A stretch of DNA of 64,000 nt from positions 558,001 through 622,000 of the forward strand of contig JAJTBS010000002.1 in assembly GCA_021286765.1 (NCBI GenBank), written 5' to 3'. The DNA is from Holophagaceae bacterium. GTDB taxonomy: Bacteria; Acidobacteriota; Holophagae; Holophagales; Holophagaceae. The notes beneath the pieces are model-generated. The model was not told where the DNA came from and searched no databases. It saw nothing but the letters and a program-made list of their open reading frames with translations. The position numbers and the translations under genes are program-made. This document shows positions 7,515 through 15,882 of this stretch, one piece after another. How positions within the stretch are numbered: the first letter of the stretch is position 1; each line of letters opens with the position of its first letter.

Positions 7515-10458
7515 CCTCCCCTTCAGTCTCGACGGTCACGTCCACGGGGCGCCCGCACAGGGCCGCCAGCTGACACTGGCCGCAGTGCTCGCCCGGCGTG
7601 GGGGGAAAATCCCCTGATTCAAGCCGGGCATTGAAGCGGGCGAGGTTCGTCAGCAGCTTCTCGCGCCAGGCTCCGTCGGATCCAGCTTCGGCCAGCGTGG
7701 CCAGGTGCTTCGTGAAGGGCTTTGGCTCCTCCTCCTTCAGAGGAAAAAGCACGGCCGTGGCACGATCTCCTGGATAGACCTGCTCCGCGAGGAGCATGTA
7801 GAGCGGAGTTTGGAGGTGAGACCCGAAAGGCGCGTCATCCTCGGCGTAGGCCTTGAGGGTGGTCTCCTTGGAGGTCTTGTAGTCCACCACCCGCAGGAAG
7901 GAGAGGCTGTCACTGGTCCAGCGCTCGATGCGATCCACCTTGCCACCGACGGCGAGTGTGTGACCGTCACCCAGGTCCAGGTCGACTGGACCGAGGCTGC
8001 CCTCGAGGGCCAGGAGAGTCCGGCGCCAGCTTTCGGGCGGAGGCGCCGCGGCTTTCTTGGGCTTCGGTGTGGCCTGACGTGCGGGGTCCAGCAACGCGAG
8101 TTCCCCCTTGTCGGGGGCCTCCGCCTGGACATCCCGCAGCAGGCCAGCGGCCAGATTGGGCAGCAGGGATTCCAGGCGAAGCACAGCCTGGGGCCACTGC
8201 TCCTGCGGGATGTGGCGATCCAGTTCCTTCAACCACTGGTCCTGGTGATCCAGCCAGAGGGTTTGCAGATGGGGGATAAGGTCATCGGCCCCGGCCTCGG
8301 GACCAAGCCCCAGGGCCGTGTGGAAGGCGGCAGGCCAACCCTCCACGCCCACGAACGGTGCTAGGGCCTCTTCCAGGATGTGATGGACGAGGATGCCCAC
8401 GGCCATGGACATCCGGGTGCGCGCATCAAAGGTCTGCAAGCCCCAGACGCGCTCAGCGAAAGAACGGAAGGGGCACTTGGCAAGGCCCTCAAGCGCCGTG
8501 GGGCTGGCGCTGTCCTGCCCCTTGAGCCAGGCGGCGCGGAGCCCCGGCGCCCGATCAAAGTCGGGCGCTTCCGCCCGCAGAGCCTCGCTGGCCGGGCGGG
8601 CTTGGGCGGCGGTGGCCCGGGCCTGGTGGAGAGGTGACTGATCGTGGCCTTCCCAACGCCAGCGCAGGCGGCTGTGGAGCGTGGCTGCCGGATGCCATGG
8701 GGCGGCGCCTTCCAGCGCCGTCCAGAAGGGCCCCTGGGACGTCGTGCGGCCATCCTCATCCTGGGCAGGACTGAGCGCCACCAGGCTCTCGCGGGTCATG
8801 GCCAGCACCTTGTTGAAGGCGTAGGCCTCCCGCTGGAAGGCGCGGGGAATCTGGTCGCCGTGTTCGCTGCGGGGCAGCCAGAATCGCTGCAGGGCAGGGG
8901 GAAATGTCGACGATGGCTCCGCCTGGCTGTACGCGAGCAGGGCACGGTTGATGGCGGCCTTGCGGTCGCCGTCTAGGTCGGGGTTCTCGGCGGGCCGGCT
9001 GGGCCAGGCGCCCTCAGAGAGGTCGAGGATCAGGGTGGCGCGGGCGCCATTCCAGTCGTCGAGGATCGTGCCGGGACTCACCAGGCGCAGGCCCTCGACG
9101 GCCCGGGGGATCTCGCTGCTGCGCGCCGCGTCCAGGAAGGCTTCCAGCGCCAGGAGCATGTCGGGAAAGGTCCAGGTTTCAAGGCCCCAGGCCTCCTTGA
9201 TCAGGCCCAGCGGCGAGTAGAAATCGTCGGGATCCATGGGCAGCCGGAGGGTGGTGGCCAGGGACTCCAGGCGCTCGGCCCAGCGGTGGGCGCTCTGAGT
9301 GGTGGTCCGCAGCGCGGCCAATTCCTGCCAGATGCTCTGGGCATATTCCTTCACGCGGTCCCGCAGGTGCATGAAGCTGCCTTCAAACGCGAGCGCCCCG
9401 CTCTGATCGGCCAGGGCCAGGGCATCCGCCCAGTGGCGCAGGTCGTCGCGCCTCGACGCGCGAAGTCCGGCGGACACGGCACAGGGATCCAGCCGCTGCA
9501 CCCCCACGAGCAGGGTCCAGAGTGGACTCCAGGCTTCGCTGGCAAGGAGGGGAGGCAATCCGCCGCGCACATGGAGCGCCACGCCTTCTTCCGCCAGTAG
9601 GGGTTCGAGGAAGGCCGCAACCGCCTGAGGCTCGGGATGGATGAGGGTGATTTCAGACGGAGGGATCCCGGCGTCCACCCAGACACAGACCTGTTCAATG
9701 GCATGACGAAGCAGGTCGAGGGGACCCTCGACGAGCCCCCGCTGGAAGGCGTCTGCATGGTCCTTCAAATACAGGGCCCCCTCAAACAAGGACTCGAGCG
9801 CGGACGACCAGGGGGCTGATCCCCACCCTTCCGGTTCCGAGAGGCCGAGGTTGTTGGGGAGCCTGTCGCCATGGGCCTCCAGACCATCGAGGAACCACGC
9901 CACCAGGGGCTGGGCGCTGCCAAAGAGGCCGGAGGCCTCGCCGCCCTTCTGGGCCGCCAGCCTGAATGTGGCACCCCCGAGCCCCGGCACACAGGCCAGA
10001 GCCCGCAGGCGGGTGGGCACCAGATCCCGGATGCCAGCCTCCAGCGGTCCATCGGCCTCGGTCCGCTCGATCCAGAGCCCCCGCTTCCCGGAGAGCTCCA
10101 GGTCCACGGCCCGCCAGAGGGCGAGGTCCGGCTCCAAGTAGCCGCCCGCTTCCACCTCCTTGAGGTAGGCCTCCATGTGGGTGAGCACGCTGGACAGGCT
10201 GTGGGCGGCCTTAGGCTGGCCGAGCTCCAGCCCATGTGCCTGCAAGTGCCGTAGGGTGGCCGGAAGCAAGCCTTGAGCAAGCAGCTCCCGGCAGGCCTGG
10301 GCGCGGGCCTTCAGTGCCTCCAGGCTGGGACCTGGGGTGCGACCCTGGGCCTTGGCCAGCCTCCGCGCCACCCGCAGGTGCAGCATGAGGCTGACCGCAC
10401 CCGACACGGGCGGTCGGGGGTCGTCCAGCAGCACACCATCAAAGGGGTCGTAGCTCAT
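7507..10458 (-). CDS. addB: AddB-like PD-(D/E)xK nuclease subunit
   Basis: This is the second subunit of the AddAB-type end-processing complex. The C-terminal third carries a RecB-family nuclease domain of the iron-sulfur type: a lone Cys in LAKCPFRSFAERVWG, a His in ILVHHILEEA, the catalytic GKVDRIER...VVDYKTSKE, and three clustered cysteines in HCGQCQLAALCG. The four cysteines match the Fe-S cluster that staples AddB and Cas4 nuclease domains. The N-terminus lacks an obvious Walker A motif, so helicase activity is expected only from the partner, and the overall similarity outside the nuclease domain is weak. The length, 983 residues, is somewhat below typical AddB. It is first in a two-gene operon and overlaps addA by 8 bases. 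The start ATG at 10456-10458 has only a weak GAGATG ribosome site. Confidence 0.82.
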   Translation of the reverse strand: MSYDPFDGVLLDDPRPPVSGAVSLMLHLRVARRLAKAQGRTPGPSLEALKARAQACRELLAQGLLPATLRHLQAHGLELGQPKAAHSLSSVLTHMEAYLKEVEAGGYLEPDLALWRAVDLELSGKRGLWIERTEADGPLEAGIRDLVPTRLRALACVPGLGGATFRLAAQKGGEASGLFGSAQPLVAWFLDGLEAHGDRLPNNLGLSEPEGWGSAPWSSALESLFEGALYLKDHADAFQRGLVEGPLDLLRHAIEQVCVWVDAGIPPSEITLIHPEPQAVAAFLEPLLAEEGVALHVRGGLPPLLASEAWSPLWTLLVGVQRLDPCAVSAGLRASRRDDLRHWADALALADQSGALAFEGSFMHLRDRVKEYAQSIWQELAALRTTTQSAHRWAERLESLATTLRLPMDPDDFYSPLGLIKEAWGLETWTFPDMLLALEAFLDAARSSEIPRAVEGLRLVSPGTILDDWNGARATLILDLSEGAWPSRPAENPDLDGDRKAAINRALLAYSQAEPSSTFPPALQRFWLPRSEHGDQIPRAFQREAYAFNKVLAMTRESLVALSPAQDEDGRTTSQGPFWTALEGAAPWHPAATLHSRLRWRWEGHDQSPLHQARATAAQARPASEALRAEAPDFDRAPGLRAAWLKGQDSASPTALEGLAKCPFRSFAERVWGLQTFDARTRMSMAVGILVHHILEEALAPFVGVEGWPAAFHTALGLGPEAGADDLIPHLQTLWLDHQDQWLKELDRHIPQEQWPQAVLRLESLLPNLAAGLLRDVQAEAPDKGELALLDPARQATPKPKKAAAPPPESWRRTLLALEGSLGPVDLDLGDGHTLAVGGKVDRIERWTSDSLSFLRVVDYKTSKETTLKAYAEDDAPFGSHLQTPLYMLLAEQVYPGDRATAVLFPLKEEEPKPFTKHLATLAEAGSDGAWREKLLTNLARFNARLESGDFPPTPGEHCGQCQLAALCGRPVDVTVETEGEGD

Positions 10459-10695
10459 GCAGGCATCTCAAGGAGGGACTTGGTTCCCGATCATCCTGCC
10501 ACAGCGGTTTGGACAGAAAATGTCCGCGGGTTTCTTCCGCTTCCTCAATGGGTGGCGGCCATGGACCGGCAAGCGGTCGAGGTCGATCGACTGAATGGGT
10601 GAACCCCAACCAAGGGAAGATCCCCAGTGACGTTCTCCCCGAAAATTAATCCGCTTATTCTGTGGGATCCACCTCAATCCGAGTGAGGAGGAGCC

Positions 10696-10770
10696 ATGAG
10701 AAAGACATGTGTCTGGATTAGCCAACGAGAATGCCTCTCGCTTATAGACATCTGCTACAAAGACCTGTAG
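10696..10770 (+). CDS. Possible 24-residue peptide with strong ribosome site
   Basis: An ATG at 10696 is preceded by GAGGAGGAG at a good distance and opens a 24-codon frame that ends at TAG 10768-10770. The peptide (MRKTCVWISQ...) has two basic and three cysteine residues and no recognisable family. It may be a genuine small protein, the start of a decayed gene, or chance. Only the ribosome site supports it. Confidence 0.2.
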   Translation: MRKTCVWISQRECLSLIDICYKDL

Positions 10771-10796
10771 GCACCGTTCGATATTGGGCAGGCTTC

Positions 10797-11229
10797 TCAA
10801 TGTTTTGCACTTATGATGAATGGACGCAGTTCTTCGGCTGAGTCATTCACCCCAAGCAGCACATCGCAGACGAGGAAACCAGAATTGGGCTTCTTCCCAT
10901 CCCATTGCATCAATGGGCCAAGGTAGGAAGGCGTCTGCTCAATCAGTCTGAAGGGGCCCGCCGATCCGGGCTGACAATCTGGCAACCGAACCGGCCTGCT
11001 CATCAGTTCGACGAATGATTCCACCAAGTCCTTCAGAAGACTCCATGCCGGTGGAGTTTACCCAAGCGTGATGATCTGACGGCGTCACCAAATCATTACC
11101 CGGAGTCCATGCACGGCATTTTGGGGAGAACCTCAAATGAGTGTGATGCCCCGGTGAAACCAACCGGGCTACTCGTTGCAGCTCCTCAAGGCCTTCGAGG
11201 TCCTGCCTACTGACTGGGTTGATGGCTCC
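10797..11229 (-). pseudogene. Frameshifted remnant of an unidentified gene
   Basis: Two overlapping minus-strand frames read like one protein broken by a frameshift near 11030-11060. The upstream part is open from a TAG at 11230-11232 and contains LEELQRVARLVSPGHHTHLR and TPGNDLVTPSDHHAWVNSTG. The downstream part, in another frame, runs from DLVESFVELMSRPVRLPDCQ through RLIEQTPSYLGPLMQWDGKK to SAEELRPFIISAKH and a stop at 10797. Both have ordinary protein-like composition, unlike the shadow frames around them. No start codon with a ribosome site is obvious upstream. I do not recognise the family. It could alternatively be two chance frames, but the way one stops making sense where the other begins argues for a single decayed gene. 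Confidence 0.4.
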
Positions 11230-11402
11230 CTAACTCCGAGGCTGCGGGAACGCCCCCTGAATCTGCAGGAGCACCGGCACCACCTGCTTTCTAGCGGCTA
11301 ACCCTGCACCGGGCACGGCAGGCCGGATCTAACTGGATGCGTGGCTGATCAGACAAGCCCGCCTCCTGGGCACGGGGCCCTGGAGTCAGATGGGAGGTTC
11401 CC

Positions 11403-11633
11403 ATGAAGACCCTTACACTTCTCACCGCCGCACTGATCCTCGCCGCGCCCCTGGCTGCCCAGACCACTGGCTCCGGCCCCCAGCGCCTTCGCAAGCAGGA
11501 TGGCACTGGTAACGGCACGCCAACTGCCACCAGGACCCAGCAGCGCCTGCGGGACGGCAGTTGCGGCAACCCCAATCCGGCCGGCAGCCGGGGGGCCAAC
11601 GGCCAGGGCGCCCGCCGAGGCCAGAACCGCTGA
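11403..11633 (+). CDS. Small secreted low-complexity protein
   Basis: This is a 76-residue protein with a clear signal peptide (MKTLTLLTAALILAAPLAAQ), cleaved probably after LAAQ. The mature part of about 56 residues is rich in Gly, Arg, Asn, Gln and Thr and should be disordered. It contains a near-duplicated element, QRLRKQDGTGNG and QRLRDGSCGN, with a single Cys in the second copy. The start at 11403 is supported by GGGAGG seven bases upstream. It lies 64 bases ahead of the YaiO-like gene in the same direction, so the two are probably co-transcribed. The family is unknown to me. Strongly basic, glycine-rich secreted peptides of this kind occur near the envelope genes of several Acidobacteriota. 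Confidence 0.6.
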   Translation: MKTLTLLTAALILAAPLAAQTTGSGPQRLRKQDGTGNGTPTATRTQQRLRDGSCGNPNPAGSRGANGQGARRGQNR

Positions 11634-11696
11634 CCGCCATGCGCCGCGCCGATGGAGGCTTCGCCTCCGTTGGCGCGGCGTCCTTCTGGAGCGACC

Positions 11697-12587
11697 ATGC
11701 GAACACTAGCTTTGGCATTGCTGCCGGCCTTGGGGCTGATGGCACAGGAATCGCCAGCGACGCCAACCATTCGGATGGGGTTGGGCACCTTTACGGACCA
11801 GTTCTCCGATTCCACTGGAACCTGGAAGGGCTGGCTGGCCAATGCTGAGTGGTATCGCGACGCCAGCGGGCCATGGAGCCTGTCGGTGGCGGGGTCCCAG
11901 CGGCCGGAGGGGCGAGGCACTTTGGCGATGCTGGGCAAGGAGACGGCCGTGGGCGATCTCAGCTGGCTCTGGGTCAGCGCCGGTGGCGGCAGCGGTGCCG
12001 ACTTCCTGCCGACCTTCCGGGGAAATCTGGACCTGAGCCTCGGCCTGGATACCTCGTGGTCGCTGGAGGTGGGCGGCTTCTACAACCGATTCCGCGACAA
12101 CTCCACGACCATCGTGCTGCAGGCGGGCCCTGGATGGAAGGGAGAGGTCTGGAGCGCGAGCCTACGCCTCCAGCAGGTTCGTTATGCGCCAGACAGCGTC
12201 ACCGAAACGGGATATCTGTTCGACCTGCGCTGGGGCGCCCACAACCTTAAGCGGTGGCACAGCCTCCGCCTCGGTTGGGGCGAAGGTGTGCTGGACGCCC
12301 TGCAGCCCAGCGGCAGCCTCTCGACCGTCTCCACGACATTCTATGGGGGCAGCGGCAGCGGGCGCCGCAGGGGGGCTGGCGGGTCCACGACCCCCAACAC
12401 GACCACGCCGACGACTGGGACCACGACCCAATGGATCTACCCCTCGGTGAAAGAATCCCTTGTGGGGATGACCCACCACCTGCCCATCACTCCTGGGTTT
12501 GCCCTGCGCCTGGATGCCTCCTGGGGCCGCCGAGAGGGCCAGTTCACTGTCTGGAGCGGCACGGTCCAGACCCTGGTCTCCTTCTAG
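11697..12587 (+). CDS. YaiO-like outer-membrane beta-barrel protein
   Basis: This is a predicted outer-membrane barrel of about 296 residues. The start chosen is the ATG at 11697, which gives the signal peptide MRTLALALLPALGLMAQ behind a TGGAGCG ribosome site; an earlier in-frame ATG at 11652 adds a non-signal-like leader. The mature protein is built from alternating strands rich in aromatic residues (GTWKGWLANAEWYRD, LDTSWSLEVGGFYNRFRD, FDLRWGAHNLKRWHSLRLGW) and ends in LVSF, as barrels do with a terminal Phe. A threonine-glycine linker (near residue 230) probably forms an exposed loop. YaiO-type proteins are annotated outer-membrane proteins without a defined transport role. It precedes a LytS-type kinase by about 30 bases, so the barrel and the two-component system may be one unit. 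Confidence 0.6.
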   Translation: MRTLALALLPALGLMAQESPATPTIRMGLGTFTDQFSDSTGTWKGWLANAEWYRDASGPWSLSVAGSQRPEGRGTLAMLGKETAVGDLSWLWVSAGGGSGADFLPTFRGNLDLSLGLDTSWSLEVGGFYNRFRDNSTTIVLQAGPGWKGEVWSASLRLQQVRYAPDSVTETGYLFDLRWGAHNLKRWHSLRLGWGEGVLDALQPSGSLSTVSTTFYGGSGSGRRRGAGGSTTPNTTTPTTGTTTQWIYPSVKESLVGMTHHLPITPGFALRLDASWGRREGQFTVWSGTVQTLVSF

Positions 12588-12616
12588 CGCAAGTGGCATC
12601 AACCTAGACTGAACTC

Positions 12617-13672
12617 ATGGAATCCCCACAGATCCTTGCCCTCGGAACCGCCCGGCTCAAGAAACCTGTGACTTGGGGTGCCCTGGGCCTGTTCGGGCTG
12701 CTCTGGAATGGGCTGAGGCTGGTGGCAGGCCCACAAAACCTCAGTGCCGGAGAGGCGCTCTACCCTTTCGCGTTTGGCACCTTTGCGTTGGGACTGGCTG
12801 CAGCGCCCTGGCAATGGACGGGTGATGCTCGGCCCAATGCCTCTACCCTGCGCGGCCTGCTGCAGGCGCTGCCGTGGACTGCGCTCGGGCTGGCGCTGCT
12901 CTCCGGGCTGCTGCTCGGGTCGGGTTACCGCGGTGGCCGTGGTGGTGGGCAGGGGGCGGGTTGGTTAAGTGCATTTCCCCCCCGCATGGTGGTGATCCTG
13001 GTGGCCACCGGCACCTTCAGCCTGCTGGTGGGCTGGATCCTGGCGGATCTGGACGGGGAAACTCTCCGGGCGGAGGCCGGAGCCCGCGCCACACGTGAGG
13101 CCCAGGCCCGGGCCCTGCAAGCGCAGATGAATCCCCATGTCCTCTACAACACACTGGGCGGCCTAGCGGAGTTGGCGCGGGAGGATGGCCGGGCGGCGGA
13201 GGAGGCCATCCTTCGTCTGGCTGGGCTGCTACGGTCACTGTTGGCCCACGCATCGCGTGCCACAGCGCCGCTGGAGGACGAGCGGTCGCTGGTGGAGGGA
13301 TTCCTGGCGCTGGAGCGCATCCGCCTGGGGGACCGGTTGTCGGTGGACTGGATCTGGGATGAGGGCCTGGAAGGTGAGTCGGTGCCGCCCTTGCTGTTGC
13401 AGCCTCTGGTGGAGAACGCCCTCAAGCACGGCATCGGGCCCGAAAGGTCCGGTGGGCGACTGGAGATTCATCTCTCCGGCTCGGCCCGCAACCTGAGTCT
13501 GCGCGTGGCGAACACAGGGCGGCCCCTGGATTCGAGCGCTGCCCGCGGCACGGGCCTGAGCAACCTGGTCCAGCGGTTGGCGCTCATGGAGCAATGGCAG
13601 GGGACCTTAGACTTGAGGAGGGAAGGGGACAGGACCGTGGCCGAGGTGCGGCTGGAGGGGCGCAATGACTGA
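12617..13672 (+). CDS. LytS/AlgZ-type sensor histidine kinase
   Basis: This is an inner-membrane sensor kinase of the His_kinase (PF06580) family. The N-terminal half holds about four membrane segments (VTWGALGLFGLLW, LYPFAFGTFALGLAAAP, LPWTALGLALLSGLLLG, MVVILVATGTFSLLVGWIL) with no extracellular sensor domain. The phospho-acceptor region reads ALQAQMNPHVLYNTLGGLAE with His near residue 173, and the ATPase N-box reads LLLQPLVENALKHGIG. The length, 351 residues, is usual. Its stop overlaps the following response-regulator start by 8 bases, so the pair is coupled. Such kinases usually respond to envelope or membrane state. The gene follows the YaiO-like barrel, which makes an envelope signal a reasonable guess, but the stimulus cannot be read from the sequence. 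Confidence 0.92.
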   Translation: MESPQILALGTARLKKPVTWGALGLFGLLWNGLRLVAGPQNLSAGEALYPFAFGTFALGLAAAPWQWTGDARPNASTLRGLLQALPWTALGLALLSGLLLGSGYRGGRGGGQGAGWLSAFPPRMVVILVATGTFSLLVGWILADLDGETLRAEAGARATREAQARALQAQMNPHVLYNTLGGLAELAREDGRAAEEAILRLAGLLRSLLAHASRATAPLEDERSLVEGFLALERIRLGDRLSVDWIWDEGLEGESVPPLLLQPLVENALKHGIGPERSGGRLEIHLSGSARNLSLRVANTGRPLDSSAARGTGLSNLVQRLALMEQWQGTLDLRREGDRTVAEVRLEGRND

Positions 13673-14384
13673 GGCGCTTCGAGTGCTGGTCGCGGAGGAC
13701 GAACCGTTCAACCGCAAGCGGCTGGCTCGGCTACTGGCCGAGGCGGGCTGCCGCGTGGTGGCCGAACTGCGTGACGGTCCTGAGGTGCTGGAGTGGTTGG
13801 CCACCGGGGGACAGGCTGATGCAGCCTTTCTGGACATCGACATGCCGGGCGCCTCCGGACTCGACGTGGCTGCCGAGCTACCGAAATCCCTGCCGATAGT
13901 CTTCGTCACGGCCCATGCCGAGTTCGCGGTGCGCGCCTTCGAGACGGCCGCACTGGACTACTTGCTGAAGCCGGCCACATCCGACCGCGTGGCCATCGCC
14001 GTGGCCCGGGTGAAGGAGCGCCGGGCGCCACAGGGGCCCGTCAGGCCCCCCTCGGCCCTGCGCTATCCCGTGCGTGCCGGGGCGGGGCTCGTCTTCGTGG
14101 ACCTGGTCCGCACCACCCATTTCGTGGTCGAGGATGAAGTGGTTTGGGCCCATGTGGCCGGGGAACGCCACCGCACGCCCTGGAAGAGCCTACCGGAGGC
14201 CGAGGCCAGCTTCCCACCAGGGGTTCTGGTGAAGGGGCATCGCAACCTGCTGATCCGGCCCGAGGCGGTGGTGGGCCTGCGGGCCGGCGAGTTTGGCAAA
14301 CTGGTCGTCCGGATACAGGGCGGACTGGAGTTGGAGATCAGCCGTGGGTCGGCCCCTGGATTGAAAACACGCCTGGGCCTCTGA
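13665..14384 (+). CDS. LytTR-family response regulator
   Basis: This is a two-component response regulator paired with the overlapping LytS-type kinase. The receiver domain (residues 1-120) shows the acidic pocket AEDEP, the phospho-acceptor Asp in FLDIDMPGASGLD, the Thr of FVTAHAEFA and the Lys of YLLKPAT. The C-terminal half is a LytTR DNA-binding domain: FVDLVRTTHFVVEDEVVW, then LPEAEASFPPGVLVKGHRNLLI and a closing beta-rich stretch. The 239-residue length is normal for the family. LytTR regulators bind direct repeats about ten bases apart upstream of their targets, and the neighbouring barrel and small secreted protein are the obvious candidates, although I did not find a convincing repeat pair. 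Confidence 0.93.
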   Translation: MTEALRVLVAEDEPFNRKRLARLLAEAGCRVVAELRDGPEVLEWLATGGQADAAFLDIDMPGASGLDVAAELPKSLPIVFVTAHAEFAVRAFETAALDYLLKPATSDRVAIAVARVKERRAPQGPVRPPSALRYPVRAGAGLVFVDLVRTTHFVVEDEVVWAHVAGERHRTPWKSLPEAEASFPPGVLVKGHRNLLIRPEAVVGLRAGEFGKLVVRIQGGLELEISRGSAPGLKTRLGL

Positions 14385-14492
14385 CGGAGGGCCCCCCGGT
14401 TCTGCATCCCGGCCCCCGCACCCTGCGGTTCAGCGCGGAGCAGCAATCCGCCGGCCTGCGCCGTGGCCTCATGGAGTGGATATGGAGCCGCC

Positions 14493-15320
14493 ATGAACCT
14501 CCGCAAGCTCACCTCCCTCACCGCCCTGCTGTCCTTCACGGTGCTCACCGTCTCAGGCCTGGTGCTATTCCTCACGCCCCAGGGTCGGGTCGCGTACTGG
14601 TCCGAGTGGCGCTTGTGGGGTCTCACCAAGGAAGCCTGGGGTGCCATGCACATCTTGCTGAGCCTGCTCTTCCTGGTCATGGGCGTCATCCACATCGTCC
14701 TGAACTGGAAGCCCATCGTTCACTACCTGAAGGACCGCTCCCGCCACGTCCGCCTCACTACGCCGGACTTCCTGGTAGCCGCTGGTTTGACCGCAGCCTT
14801 CACCGCCGGGCCCCTTCTGGGGCTTCCTCCCTTCCGGTGGGTGATGGATCTGAACTCCTATGCCAAGGACCAAGCCAGCCGCAGCTACGGCGAGCCGCCT
14901 TACGGTCACGCAGAATTGAGCACGCTGGCTTCCTTCGCGCAGAAAACGCAACTGGACCTGCCAGCCGCACTGGAGCTGCTGGCCAAGGCCGGGATCCCGG
15001 CCACTGGCCCCGAGGAACGCCTGGTGGACCTGGCCAAGCGAACGGGACGCACGCCCCAGCAGGTGTATTTGGCCATGAAGGCCGCCGAGAAGCCGAAGTC
15101 GCCGTCAGCGGGACTTCCAGAGGAGGTGGCCCCTGGCTTGGGTCGCAAGACCCTGCAGGAGCTGTGCACGGAATACCGCCTGGATCTGCCGCGCGTCAGG
15201 GCCCTTCTCGAATCCCGCAACCTGAAGGTCAAGGTGGACCAACCCTTCCGGGCCCTGGCGGAAGCCAATGGCACCGGGCCCCACGAACTCTATGCCCTCA
15301 TCCGCGACGGGCTCAAATAG
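14493..15320 (+). CDS. DUF4405 membrane protein with duplicated helical C-terminal domain
   Basis: The start at 14493 has a GGAG site (TATGGAGCCGCC) and yields MNLRKLTSLTALLSFTVLTV; an upstream frame start at 14463 is less likely. The first 90 residues form three membrane helices with histidines (MHILLSLLFLVMGVIHIVL), matching the DUF4405 cytochrome-b-like fold that may bind heme. A fourth segment, LVAAGLTAAFTAGPLLGLPP, follows. Residues from about 135 on are soluble and contain two similar modules: LASFAQKTQLDLPAALELLA...RTGRTPQQVYLAM and LCTEYRLDLPRVRALLE...NGTGPHELYALI. The function is unknown; a role in electron transfer at the membrane is an inference from DUF4405. It sits 9 bases before a secreted ferritin-like gene, probably in one operon. 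Confidence 0.72.
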   Translation: MNLRKLTSLTALLSFTVLTVSGLVLFLTPQGRVAYWSEWRLWGLTKEAWGAMHILLSLLFLVMGVIHIVLNWKPIVHYLKDRSRHVRLTTPDFLVAAGLTAAFTAGPLLGLPPFRWVMDLNSYAKDQASRSYGEPPYGHAELSTLASFAQKTQLDLPAALELLAKAGIPATGPEERLVDLAKRTGRTPQQVYLAMKAAEKPKSPSAGLPEEVAPGLGRKTLQELCTEYRLDLPRVRALLESRNLKVKVDQPFRALAEANGTGPHELYALIRDGLK

Positions 15321-15329
15321 GAGGCCTTC

Positions 15330-15800
15330 ATGTCATCCGCGTTCGCACGACTGGCAGCCGCATGTTTCATCCCCCTCGTGCTCGTGGCGTCGGCCCCTCC
15401 GCTCCCTGCGGCCAGCCAGGCGGCCCTGCGGGCGCTGCTGGAGGACGAGCGTCGTGCCGAGGCCTTCTACGCCGCAGTGATCGCCCGTCATGGCGAGGTG
15501 CGGCCCTTCTCCCGGATCATCGAGGCGGAACGCCGACACCAGCAGGCCTTGGAGGCGCTGTTCGAAGCCCATGACCTGCCCGTTCCGCCCAATCCCTGGA
15601 ACGGGACGACTGTTCCGGTCCCGGCCAGCTTCGAAGGCGCCTGCGCCGCAGGTGCCCAGGCCGAGCGGGACAACGTGGCCCTGTACGACCGCCACTTGAA
15701 GGCTGTGTCGGAGGAGGACCTCCGCTGCGTGTTCGAGCGCCTTCGCTGGGCCAGCCAGGAGCGGCACCTACCGGCCTTCCTGCGCTTTACTGGGGAATGA
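15330..15800 (+). CDS. Secreted ferritin-like protein (DUF2202-like)
   Basis: This is a 156-residue exported protein with a signal peptide (AACFIPLVLVASAPPLPAAS). The mature part resembles DUF2202 ferritin-like helical bundles, with carboxylate/His motifs in LLEDERRAEAFYAAV, EAERRHQQALEALF, AERDNVALYDRHL and ASQERHLPAFLRF. These residues could coordinate a di-iron or other metal site in the periplasm. The start ATG at 15330 has an excellent ribosome site (AGGAGGCC). The gene follows the DUF4405 protein with 9 bases between, so they are likely co-transcribed. The biological role of DUF2202 proteins is not established; iron handling or peroxide reduction is inferred from the fold only. Confidence 0.72.
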   Translation: MSSAFARLAAACFIPLVLVASAPPLPAASQAALRALLEDERRAEAFYAAVIARHGEVRPFSRIIEAERRHQQALEALFEAHDLPVPPNPWNGTTVPVPASFEGACAAGAQAERDNVALYDRHLKAVSEEDLRCVFERLRWASQERHLPAFLRFTGE

Positions 15801-15839
15801 GCGGATTCGGGCTTGAAAATAACCGAATGGCCATAAAAA

Positions 15840-15845
15840 TATAAT
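15840..15845 (+). promoter_or_regulatory. Possible -10 element of the truncated transporter gene
   Basis: A perfect TATAAT lies 38 bases before the GTG of the remnant at 15883, in a local AT-rich patch. The -35 at the standard spacing is poor; TTGAAA sits 21 bases upstream. A surviving promoter of a lost gene is plausible. Confidence 0.25.
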
Positions 15846-15882
15846 TAGCCCTGCGCCTGCAGGCTGGCACCATGAGGCCGCC

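Larger units (their letters stand above)
10459..11402. other. Gene-poor stretch with decayed coding sequence
   Basis: About 940 bases lie between the AddB-like gene and the small secreted protein without any intact recognisable gene. Base composition is lower in GC and less biased than in the neighbouring genes. It contains a frameshifted minus-strand coding remnant (10797-11229) and a 24-codon plus-strand reading frame (10696-10770), listed separately. The segments 10459-10695 and 11230-11402 show nothing I can interpret. The stretch looks like a scar of gene loss. Confidence 0.6.

Noticed and set aside
4917..7634. A 905-codon plus-strand frame opposite the AddA gene
   Set aside because: Composition is typical of an antisense shadow in GC-rich DNA (runs of Gly, Gln, Arg) and no domain is recognisable; the minus-strand frame has full helicase motifs.
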